A stretch of 64,000 bases of DNA from the NCBI RefSeq assembly GCF_015477775.1, contig NZ_JADLQO010000008.1:1-64000 (forward strand), in the 5' to 3' direction. The position numbers and the translations under genes were made by a program. The notes under the pieces are model-generated. The model was not told the DNA's origin, did not search any database, and worked only from the letters and a program-made list of their open reading frames with translations. Positions 1 through 6,630 of the stretch are shown here, piece after piece. Source of the DNA: Nocardia abscessus. GTDB taxonomy: Bacteria; Actinomycetota; Actinomycetes; Mycobacteriales; Mycobacteriaceae. The stretch's first letter is position 1, and each line of letters starts with the position of its first letter.

Positions 1-685
1 GCTCCCCCTCCCCGTACACCCCCTCCAACTGCTTCAACACATCCATCGCCCGCGCCGCCTCCGGCGACATCCCCGCCGCACCATCGCTACCGGCGCCCGC
101 CGCCACCGGCGCCGAACCCCCACCGTTGCCGCCACCACCACCCAACCCCGCCAACGCCGAGGCGATCATCGGCAACATCCCCATCGCCATCATCCCCGCC
201 ATCGGCAGCACACCCGCCACCAACGCCGGATCCACCAACGGCTCCGGCTCCTCCTCCTCCTGACCCCCACCCCGCCCTGGCGCCGACTCCACCCGCGGAG
301 CCACCACACCACCCGGCTCACCAGGCACACCCTGACCCGGCACCGGCTGACCCGGCACACCAGATTGGCCAGGCACCGGCTGACCAGGCACACCAGACTG
401 ACCAGGCGCCGGTTGACCCGGGACAGGCGGCGAACCCGAAACACCCGGCGGACCAGCCGAGTTCGACTGTCCGGCGCCATTGGATTGACCGGGTGCCGGA
501 GCGCCCGGCTGACCTGGCGCAGGGGAAACGTTCGGTTGTCCCGGTATGGCCGCACCCGGCCGCGGCCGTTGCTGATCCGGCCGGCTCGACCACGGCGTCA
601 CCGGCGCGGTCTGCTGTTCTGCCGTCGCTTCCGGATCTTTCGCTTCGACCTCGACGCCCGCGGGCCAGATTTCAGCAGAGGTCAT
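1..685 (-). CDS. Pro/Gly/Met-rich putative ESX-associated secreted protein (3' end outside window)
   Basis: An open frame runs on the minus strand from an ATG at 685 to the window edge without a stop, about 228 codons. The ATG has a GGGGGAAG ribosome site 4 bases upstream. Residues 1-40 are mixed and hydrophilic. Then comes a PGQSGVPGQPVPGQ-type proline/glycine repeat, an acidic EEEE stretch, a Met-rich hydrophobic segment (LPMAGMMAMGMLPM), a polyglycine run, and the start of a helical region (SPEAARAMDVLKQLEGVYGE). I recognise no enzyme family. The layout of Pro/Gly linker plus Met-rich segment recurs in other proteins of this ESX locus, so a secreted ESX-associated role is inferred. It is divergent from the gene at 1114. 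Codon-position GC bias fits this frame and not the Arg-rich frames overlapping it. Confidence 0.7.
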   Translation of the reverse strand, partial: MTSAEIWPAGVEVEAKDPEATAEQQTAPVTPWSSRPDQQRPRPGAAIPGQPNVSPAPGQPGAPAPGQSNGAGQSNSAGPPGVSGSPPVPGQPAPGQSGVPGQPVPGQSGVPGQPVPGQGVPGEPGGVVAPRVESAPGRGGGQEEEEPEPLVDPALVAGVLPMAGMMAMGMLPMIASALAGLGGGGGNGGGSAPVAAGAGSDGAAGMSPEAARAMDVLKQLEGVYGEGE

Positions 686-1113
686 GATCTTCCCCCGGTT
701 GTCGGTGCCTACGGCAGGTGGAGGATGCCCGAGCGGTAGGTTCGAGCAGCGGGTGGCGAAGGTTCATCCAACCCTTCCTCATAGGTTGCTGTGAACTAAA
801 TGGCAGCCTGGACAATTCGCGCATGTCAGTGTAGGTGGAACCGGACCCGCTCCCCGGTTCTGCCAGCGCCGTGCTTCCCGACGCTGGGAAGCCTCGACAA
901 TGGAGACGTCGAAAGTAGGTCTCCTCATGGTCGATCGTCGCGTACGCCGCTGGGTTCGACGATGAGGAACTCGATCGAGAGGCGGACTTTGCCGTGGTGA
1001 GGCACGAGACTCGCGAGCCTCTGACCCAGAAGGTGTCGGCCGCAATGGGCGCAAGTGACGACCAATCGACCGCCGTGCACCGGCGCTCCGCCTAGCATCC
1101 GGGAGGTAATCTC
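686..1113. other. Intergenic region between divergent genes
   Basis: About 430 bases between the minus-strand gene at 1-685 and the plus-strand gene at 1114. The only clear signal is the TTCCC-N6-GGGAA palindrome with its -10-like hexamer at 875-901. The small open frames here lack ribosome sites and have Arg/Ser-rich shadow composition. Confidence 0.6.
875..901 (+). promoter_or_regulatory. ESX palindrome site 1: TTCCC-GACGCT-GGGAA with GACAAT
   Basis: TTCCC at 875-879 and GGGAA at 886-890 form an inverted repeat with a 6-base spacer (flanking C/G extends it to 874-891). GACAAT at 896-901 begins exactly 5 bases after the right arm. The same arrangement occurs at 9264 and, on the minus strand, at 12891. 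It faces the gene at 1114, about 210 bases away. The binding factor is unknown. Confidence 0.65.
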
Positions 1114-1668
1114 ATGGCTGACTTCTTGGGCGTGTCTTGGGGGGATGTCGGTAAGTTCGCGTTGACCACCGGTCTCACCGTTGCCGGTGGCGCGCTCGGG
1201 TCCGTTGTTCCAGGGGTTGGCACGGCGATCGGCGTAGCGGCCGGCAGTGCTCTGGGCGGTTTTCTGGCGGAGACGACCTGGGATCTAGCCGAAGGCCAGA
1301 GTGTGGGGGACGCATTGAGTAATGGCGCTGAAACCGCCTTTTTTTCAGCGCTGGGAGGCGGGGCCGGTGGTGCCGCCCGGGGTGCGTTCGCGACGCTGGG
1401 TGGGCGCAATCTGGCGAGGCGGATGCTCGACGGTGCAATCCACCCGGCTGTCCGCAACCCGGCCGCGAATATCGGAGCCGCGTGGACTGCACGAGGAGCG
1501 TCCTTGAATGCGGCCCGCGGTTGGTTGACCGGTGCCGGCGTGGGTGCGGGTCTTTCCGGCGTCGGCCGTTCAGAGGGGCCGGGCTCGGCTCCGGGGCAAG
1601 GGCAGTCATATCCGGCGACGCTGCCGACCAAGCCACTCAATGCATCGACAACATTCAGCCCTAGCTGA
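1114..1668 (+). CDS. Glycine-zipper small protein of the ESX substrate operon
   Basis: 184 residues, ATG preceded by GGGAGGTAATCTC. The first 120 residues are rich in Gly and Ala with several GxxxG/GxxG spacings (TVAGGALGSVVPGVGTA, ALGGFLAE, ALGGGAGGAARGA), the kind of packed hydrophobic helices seen in glycine-zipper or toxin-translocation segments. The last 40 residues are a Pro/Gly/Ser-rich tail. There is no signal peptide or recognisable enzymatic motif. It sits 11 bases before the next gene, in the same direction, and together with that gene is downstream of ESX palindrome site 1. A membrane-interacting ESX cargo or accessory is an inference. I do not recognise the family. Confidence 0.75.
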   Translation: MADFLGVSWGDVGKFALTTGLTVAGGALGSVVPGVGTAIGVAAGSALGGFLAETTWDLAEGQSVGDALSNGAETAFFSALGGGAGGAARGAFATLGGRNLARRMLDGAIHPAVRNPAANIGAAWTARGASLNAARGWLTGAGVGAGLSGVGRSEGPGSAPGQGQSYPATLPTKPLNASTTFSPS

Positions 1669-1679
1669 GGGGCAGTTCC

Positions 1680-3308
1680 ATGACGGACAACATGCACCCG
1701 ATGCTGATGCCCGACCGGAAGAAGATCCAGGAGGGAAATTACCCGGCTGAATGGGTCTTCTCGGTCTTCACCGATTCCTGCTTCAAAACCCTGTATCAAA
1801 ACTTCGACAAGATCTGGCAGAGTCTCGGAAAAGATTCCAAGGATGATCCCCCCAAAGCGCCCGAGGTGCCACAGGTCCCCCCGGCGTCTGTCGGCAGTTT
1901 CACGAACTACGCGGAAGTGGCGGTGAAACTCCAGCGGTCGTATACCGACCTGAACGGCAACGTCACCGAGCTGGTGAACGCGATCCGCGAATCCGGGAAG
2001 TGGTCCGAGGCAGGGCAAAAGGCGACCAACAAGGTAATCGATGAAAAAGTCGTGGCGATGGCGCCTACCGCCCCACCTCAAGGCATACAAATCGACAACT
2101 ACATCTTGACTTGGGTCACCGACGCCAACGATTCCCTTGCCAGCGAGATCGATACCGTCAAGCAGGGGCAGAGCGGCGTGGCCAAGGACATCGATGATCA
2201 GACGAAGATGATCAAGGAACTGCAAGATCAGATAAAGAAGCTGGAGGCGGCGGCGAGCAACCCGGCGGGCACTCCGCCTCCCGTCGACACATCGAACTGG
2301 CCGACGACCCCCGGTGTCACCGACCCGACGGTCCCCCCGGCCGTGGACAACAGTGGCTTCCCGCCCGGCCTGGACGGTCTCGACGATCCGACCAGCCCCA
2401 GCACGACGCTGCCTGATCTGGACACCCCCGGTAGCCCCGGCTCGCCCGGCCAGACGCCCAGCAGCCTCGACCCCAGCGGGACCACGCCGGGCGTGACGAC
2501 ACCCACCACGCCGAGCGTGCCGCAGACCCCCGTCTCGTCGCCGATGGGCTCCGGCATGGATCTGATGAGCTCCATGCTGCCGATGATGATGCAGCAGGCG
2601 ATGATGCGAAACATGGCCGATCAGGACTTGAACAGCCGCCGGGAGGAACTGGATCCGCGCCGCTACGACGACGAGCTCGATGCGGTGGCCCCGCCGCCGG
2701 TCGCGCCGCCGGTCACGGCGCAGCCCGCGACCGTGCAGACCGCCACGACGGCTCCCCCGACACAGCACAGCGGGACGCCCGCAGGCACACCGTCTTCCAC
2801 GCAGCCCACGGTGGCGCCCGGCCGTACACCGGGGGCGGACGGCAGCGTGATCTACACCTTCCCCGACGGACGTACACAGAAGGTGTCCGCGATGGTCGCC
2901 CAAGCGCTCGACGGGGCGTTCGGCAACGCCAGCGGCACCGACGCGCAGAAGGCATACGAGAAGACGCCGGCGAAGTGGTCGGACAAGAAGCAGATCGGCG
3001 ACCGCGTCGATCCCTACCAGCTGATGACCGGAGACGTCGCCACGTGGGACAAGCGCACCGCGATCCTCGTGGTGTTCGGCTCCGACGAGGGTGGCACGCT
3101 GGAGGCCGTCGTCAACGGCGAGCTGAAACCGTTCACTCCGGAGATGTCCGACAGCGCTGGAGAATTCGGTCAGTTCGCCGGATTCGTCCATCCGAAGGGC
3201 ATCGAGTTGACCGCGCCGGCAGAAGGGGGCGCGCCCCCGGCGACGCCGGGCTCGGCCGATCAGTCCGCGAACGCGGCAATGCCGGTTGTCGCGGCACCCG
3301 CGGGCTGA
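1680..3308 (+). CDS. Large Pro/Thr-rich ESX-associated protein with Met-rich segment and conserved C-terminal domain
   Basis: 542 residues, ATG start. Residues 1-190 are helical with charged coiled-coil character (EIDTVKQGQSGVAKDIDDQ, then a KMIKELQDQIKKLE helix). Residues 195-280 are a Pro/Thr/Gly linker. Around 285-310 is a Met-rich amphipathic segment (MDLMSSMLPMMMQQAMM), followed by a second Pro/Thr linker to about 380. The last 150 residues look like a compact domain beginning VIYTFPDGRTQKVS and including DPYQLMTGDVATWDKRTAILVVFG. This organisation (helical N-terminus, disordered linker, globular C-terminus) is typical of Esp-type ESX substrates. The C-terminal part may belong with alanine/proline-rich proteins found near mycobacterial ESX loci, but I cannot name the family with certainty. 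It shares the operon with espB, 46 bases downstream. Confidence 0.8.
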   Translation: MTDNMHPMLMPDRKKIQEGNYPAEWVFSVFTDSCFKTLYQNFDKIWQSLGKDSKDDPPKAPEVPQVPPASVGSFTNYAEVAVKLQRSYTDLNGNVTELVNAIRESGKWSEAGQKATNKVIDEKVVAMAPTAPPQGIQIDNYILTWVTDANDSLASEIDTVKQGQSGVAKDIDDQTKMIKELQDQIKKLEAAASNPAGTPPPVDTSNWPTTPGVTDPTVPPAVDNSGFPPGLDGLDDPTSPSTTLPDLDTPGSPGSPGQTPSSLDPSGTTPGVTTPTTPSVPQTPVSSPMGSGMDLMSSMLPMMMQQAMMRNMADQDLNSRREELDPRRYDDELDAVAPPPVAPPVTAQPATVQTATTAPPTQHSGTPAGTPSSTQPTVAPGRTPGADGSVIYTFPDGRTQKVSAMVAQALDGAFGNASGTDAQKAYEKTPAKWSDKKQIGDRVDPYQLMTGDVATWDKRTAILVVFGSDEGGTLEAVVNGELKPFTPEMSDSAGEFGQFAGFVHPKGIELTAPAEGGAPPATPGSADQSANAAMPVVAAPAG

Positions 3309-3354
3309 TCGCGCGAGCAAGTGCGGCAGCGGCAGATGAGGAGAGGAGGTCGCG

Positions 3355-4821
3355 ATGGCGCTGAAGGTGGATCCGCAAGAACTCGTCGCTGCGGCGTCGA
3401 GGCTCGCCGCGATGGCGCGCGACACCGGGGCGGCGCTGCCCGGTGGATGGGTCGTGCCCGCGGGAGCTGACCCGATCTCGGCCGCCGCGGTGCCCCAGCT
3501 CAACGCGCAGGCCGCGTCGTTGTTCAACGGAATGGCCGGTGTACTCACCGACATCCAGCGCACCGCCTACAACATCGGCGCGGCCGCCGCCGACTACACC
3601 GAGGCCGACGACCGCAACGCTCGCACCGTCAACGGCAGCGGCGGCGATCTCCTCGCCAATCCGGTCGGTGAAGTCCAGGAGATCGGACAGCGCCGCCCGC
3701 CCGCGCTCCGGTTCCCCGTCGCGGGCGGCGCGGTCGATCCGCTGACCTTCGCTCAGCAGTTGCACTCGGGCCCCGGCCCAGGCGCGGCGAAGGGATTCGC
3801 GGACGCGCTGCGCCGGTTCGCCGGCGGCCCGCATCTGGCGGCCATCGACGGCGTGGACTCCGCGGCGAAGACGATGCAGCACTGGGAGCCGGTCGGGGCC
3901 GCGGCGTCGACGGAACTCGGTCAGCGTCGCCAGTGGCTGGACCAACTCGGTACCGGGCTCGGGCTGCTCGCCGATGGAATCGACACCTACAGCAACGCGT
4001 TCCGGACGGCGAAGGCGAAACATCCGACGCCGGAGGAGATCATCGCCGCCCGCAAAGAGCTGATCGCGGCGATGCGCTCCAAGAACGAACTCGGCATCCA
4101 GGCCGCCTTGGCGAAATTCAATGAACAGAACGCTCGTTCGGCGGAGACGATCACCGGATACACCACCGAGGTGGGTTCGAAGGTCGGTGCGGGCGAGGGC
4201 GCAAGTGAGGGCACCGGCAAGGGCAACAGCGGTGACAGCAGCGCGTTGAACCAGATGTTGCCGGCCCTGATGAGCGCGATGGCCTCGGCCGGAATGCCGT
4301 TGAGCCAGCTCGCGCAGTCGGATTCGGCGGAGATCGCCGATGACTACGGCCTCGATGAGTACGGCTACGACGACCTGGGGATCCCCAGCGGCCTGGGCAC
4401 GGGCAGCCCGAGCGGGATGCCCGTCGGCAGCCCCGGGGTGGGTATCCCGGATGTCGACGCCGAAATTGCCCAGGTGAGCGCGTTGCCGGTGGCTGCGACG
4501 GCCAGCCTGGGGTCGGGCATGCCGCGCACATCGGTGATCGAACCGCTCGGTGCGTCGTCGGCCGCCAACGCCGCCGCCGCTCGCGGTGGATCGCCGATGA
4601 TGCCGTACATGCCGATGGCGCCCGGCATGGGCAACGGGGGTGGCAACAACAACGAACGCAATCGGGTTGTGGCGTGGCATCCCGACCGCTTGATGTACGT
4701 CGACGACACACCGCACACCGAAGCGGTGATCGGTGAGCGGCCCACCATCGCGCCCACCGTGACCCCGCCGACACCGGCGCCGAGCAACCAGACACCGACC
4801 CAACCCGGAGGTAACGCATGA
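3355..4821 (+). CDS. espB: EspB-like ESX-1-type substrate (PE-PPE fusion fold)
   Basis: 488 residues, ATG with an excellent GGAGGT site. Residues 1-90 fit the PE-like helical hairpin and end in the export motif Tyr81-TEA-Asp85 (YxxxD). Residues 125-290 fit the PPE-like part: HWEPVG around Trp177, then the RRQWLDQL helix and a helix beginning AKHPTPEEIIAARKEL, which match Mycobacterium EspB in order and spacing (QRQW...HPTYEDIV). Residues 300-450 are Gly/Pro/Met-rich, including MLPALMSAMASAGMPL. The C-terminal tail near residue 465 reads HTEAVIGER, like the EspB tail WTEAVIG. In mycobacteria EspB is exported by ESX-1, processed by MycP1 and forms ring oligomers; a similar role here is inferred. 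It is directly followed by espL, as in the mycobacterial locus. Confidence 0.85.
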   Translation: MALKVDPQELVAAASRLAAMARDTGAALPGGWVVPAGADPISAAAVPQLNAQAASLFNGMAGVLTDIQRTAYNIGAAAADYTEADDRNARTVNGSGGDLLANPVGEVQEIGQRRPPALRFPVAGGAVDPLTFAQQLHSGPGPGAAKGFADALRRFAGGPHLAAIDGVDSAAKTMQHWEPVGAAASTELGQRRQWLDQLGTGLGLLADGIDTYSNAFRTAKAKHPTPEEIIAARKELIAAMRSKNELGIQAALAKFNEQNARSAETITGYTTEVGSKVGAGEGASEGTGKGNSGDSSALNQMLPALMSAMASAGMPLSQLAQSDSAEIADDYGLDEYGYDDLGIPSGLGTGSPSGMPVGSPGVGIPDVDAEIAQVSALPVAATASLGSGMPRTSVIEPLGASSAANAAAARGGSPMMPYMPMAPGMGNGGGNNNERNRVVAWHPDRLMYVDDTPHTEAVIGERPTIAPTVTPPTPAPSNQTPTQPGGNA

Positions 4822-4836
4822 GTGAGCGCAGCGAGG
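4818..4836 (+). repeat. Short MSERSE-encoding leader repeat
   Basis: The bases at 4818-4836 overlap the espB stop codon (TGA at 4819-4821) and start ATGAGTGAGCGCAGCGAG. A closely related element is at 29390 before eccD. Such MSERSER-coding repeats are common before genes in actinobacteria. It may help re-initiate translation at the GTG of the next gene, 4844. Confidence 0.6.
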
Positions 4837-4843
4837 TGGAGTC

Positions 4844-5182
4844 GTGAGTGCCATCCACCCGGATGTGCAGGCGGCCCTGGATGCCGCGCGCGATCTGCGG
4901 CATCGGATCGCCGAGATGCGGGAGAAGATCGACAACATCCGCGCCCGCAGGCCCTCGCCGAGCGGCGCGGTCATCCCGGAGGTCGACGCCATGGGCAGGC
5001 TGACCGATCTGTATCTGGCGCCGGGTACCGTCGCCCGGCTCACCTGCCCCGAACTGGTCGCCGAGATCATGTCCGCGATCCGGGAAAGCACCGCCGACGC
5101 CGCGCGGCAGTACCAGAGCGTCATGGAGACACCCGTCGAGGAAGCCCAGCAGGCCGCCACCGCTTCGGGGCAGGCCGGATGA
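4844..5182 (+). CDS. espL: EspL-like YbaB/EbfC-family protein
   Basis: 112 residues, GTG start with GAGGTGGAG upstream. The N-terminal helix (AALDAARDLRHRIAEMREKIDNIRARRPS), a short strand-turn section around DAMGRLTDLYLAPG, and a C-terminal helix (CPELVAEIMSAIRESTADAARQYQSVME) match the YbaB/EbfC fold. In ESX-1 loci EspL has this fold and lies directly after espB and before espK, as here. EspL is thought to act as a cytosolic partner stabilising Esp substrates. The stop codon overlaps the next ATG (ATGA at 5179-5182), suggesting translational coupling. Confidence 0.8.
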   Translation: MSAIHPDVQAALDAARDLRHRIAEMREKIDNIRARRPSPSGAVIPEVDAMGRLTDLYLAPGTVARLTCPELVAEIMSAIRESTADAARQYQSVMETPVEEAQQAATASGQAG

Positions 5183-5904
5183 CCGAGCCCGCCCCGGAGG
5201 TCACCGTCGCGGATACGGTGCGGTGGCTGCACGACGAGGGGCTGGTCCGTCTGGCGGGGGTGGCGGACGGCATCTCGGAGACGATCGTCGCGTACACGAT
5301 CGACGTCGCCACCGGAACCGTGTCCGCGCACCCCGCGACCGGTGGCGGAGTCGGTGCGGACGTGGTGTCCCTGGCCGCGGACGACCTGCCCTACCCGGTG
5401 GGCACCGCCAGGCGACTCGTGATCGTCGGTGTCACGACCGCCGATACGGTCCTCGTGATCGACTTGGCCGCGACGCTCACGATCGCGATCAATGCCGACC
5501 GTCCCGCGCATGCGGCCCGCTCCTGGGTGCTGCAACTGCTGCTGAATCCCGAGGTCACCATCACCACCAACAGCGCCGACGTCGCGATCGGCACCAGTTC
5601 GCGGCTGCGGCAGAGCTTCATTCCGGGCGGCGGCGCGACCCTGGTCAACGTCGACGACACCCGACCGCCGGTCACGGCGGTGACTTTGAACGCGACCACC
5701 GAGGGTCCCGATCATCTGGACGTCGCCCCGGACGGGACCGGCGAGATGTATCTCGGCGCTCGGTTCTGGCAGTTGCGCCAAGTCATGCGCATCGAGGACG
5801 CCGCCTGGTCCGTGCTGGCAGCGCGCCTGGAATCCGCGGCCGACGAGCTCGACCACCCCTTCAATTCCCCATCCGGCGACCAATTCTCGGAGAGCAGCCG
5901 ATGA
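5179..5904 (+). CDS. Hypothetical ESX-operon protein between espL and a second small YbaB-like gene
   Basis: 241 residues, ATG overlapping the espL stop, so I start here rather than at the upstream in-frame codons that lie inside espL. The protein is cytosolic-looking: no signal peptide, no membrane helix, alternating strands (VTTADTVLVIDLAATLTIAI; EVTITTNSADVAIGTSSRLRQSF) and a C-terminal helix (RIEDAAWSVLAARLESAADELDHP). It resembles EspG-like or chaperone-like mixed alpha/beta proteins of ESX operons in general composition, but I cannot assign a family. Its start and stop codons both overlap neighbours, so it is certainly part of the espB-espL-espK operon and may act in substrate handling. 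Confidence 0.75.
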   Translation: MTEPAPEVTVADTVRWLHDEGLVRLAGVADGISETIVAYTIDVATGTVSAHPATGGGVGADVVSLAADDLPYPVGTARRLVIVGVTTADTVLVIDLAATLTIAINADRPAHAARSWVLQLLLNPEVTITTNSADVAIGTSSRLRQSFIPGGGATLVNVDDTRPPVTAVTLNATTEGPDHLDVAPDGTGEMYLGARFWQLRQVMRIEDAAWSVLAARLESAADELDHPFNSPSGDQFSESSR

Positions 5905-6266
5905 CCGACACGCACTCGATCGATGTGGACGACTTCGACGACGAGCAACTCGACACCACCCCGCCGGACTGGCGGAACCTGACCTACGAGGTGTTCAACC
6001 CCGATCACACCGTCGGGGTCGGGTGCGACCGGGACGGGGAGATCATCGGTCTGTACATCACCGACGAAGCCCGCGACAACGGCGACGAGTGGCTGGCTTC
6101 CCAGATCGTGCGGCTCGCGCGGCTGGCACACGCGAAATCGCGCGTGGGTCTGCGGGCCGAGATGGAGCACAAAGGCACCCGTCCCTACACGATCGACTCG
6201 TTCGATCTTCCGACCGAGGCGTCGTATCGCGCCATGGAGGAATCCGAGTTCCGACGAGACACCTGA
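5901..6266 (+). CDS. Second YbaB-like small acidic protein
   Basis: 121 residues, ATG overlapping the previous stop (ATGA). The N-terminus is very acidic (DVDDFDDEQLD). The middle reads TVGVGCDRDGEIIGLYITDEARDNGDEWLASQIVRLARLAHAKSR in outline, which has the strand-turn-strand-helix pattern of YbaB/EbfC proteins (Val-rich strand, Gly turn, Leu strand, then a helix). I therefore call it a likely second EspL-like partner, with lower confidence than the gene at 4844. A simple hypothetical protein remains possible. It is followed 36 bases later by the EspC-like gene. Confidence 0.65.
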   Translation: MTDTHSIDVDDFDDEQLDTTPPDWRNLTYEVFNPDHTVGVGCDRDGEIIGLYITDEARDNGDEWLASQIVRLARLAHAKSRVGLRAEMEHKGTRPYTIDSFDLPTEASYRAMEESEFRRDT

Positions 6267-6302
6267 GTTCGGACCGCCGCACCGGCGAGAGAGGACAGCC
6301 AC

Positions 6303-6623
6303 ATGACCGACAAGTTCGATACGGACGACCCGCACGAGGTGGTCGCCTCCATCGCCCGGTGGGGAACATCGGCGACCGCGTCCGGTGGACAGACCAAGGG
6401 GATCATCGACGGCTTCGAGGCGCCGCGCCGCCCGGAATCAGAGCTGGACCGCCAACTGGTGGCGAAGACGCGGTGGATGAAGACCACTTTCGAGCGCGCC
6501 GTACGGAGGAACGGCCGTCGGGTGAACGCGACGACGCAGTTCACGACCCAGGCTTCCTACACCCACGGCGACGCCGATCGCGCCGGCGCCGCCGCGGTGC
6601 GGCGTCCCAGCGGATCCGTCTGA
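6303..6623 (+). CDS. EspC-like small ESX substrate
   Basis: 106 residues, ATG start after a GAGAGAGGAC purine stretch. The size is that of EspC/WXG100 proteins. Two helical halves are separated near residue 40, and near the C-terminus lies Tyr86-THG-Asp90 (YxxxD), the ESX export signal, preceded by TTQAS and followed by an Ala-rich helix as in EspC. There is no Trp-x-Gly turn. Seven bases separate its stop from the EspK-like gene, suggesting that the two are co-translated and possibly paired as substrate and chaperone-like partner. The EspC assignment rests on length, position and the export motif, not on strong overall similarity. Confidence 0.65.
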   Translation: MTDKFDTDDPHEVVASIARWGTSATASGGQTKGIIDGFEAPRRPESELDRQLVAKTRWMKTTFERAVRRNGRRVNATTQFTTQASYTHGDADRAGAAAVRRPSGSV

Positions 6624-6630
6624 TTCTCCG

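Noticed and set aside
1092..3563. 823-codon minus-strand frame opposite the 1680 gene
   Set aside because: His/Arg-rich antisense shadow of high-GC coding DNA; similar shadows occur opposite eccC, gdh, the LuxR-ATPases and phosphoketolase.
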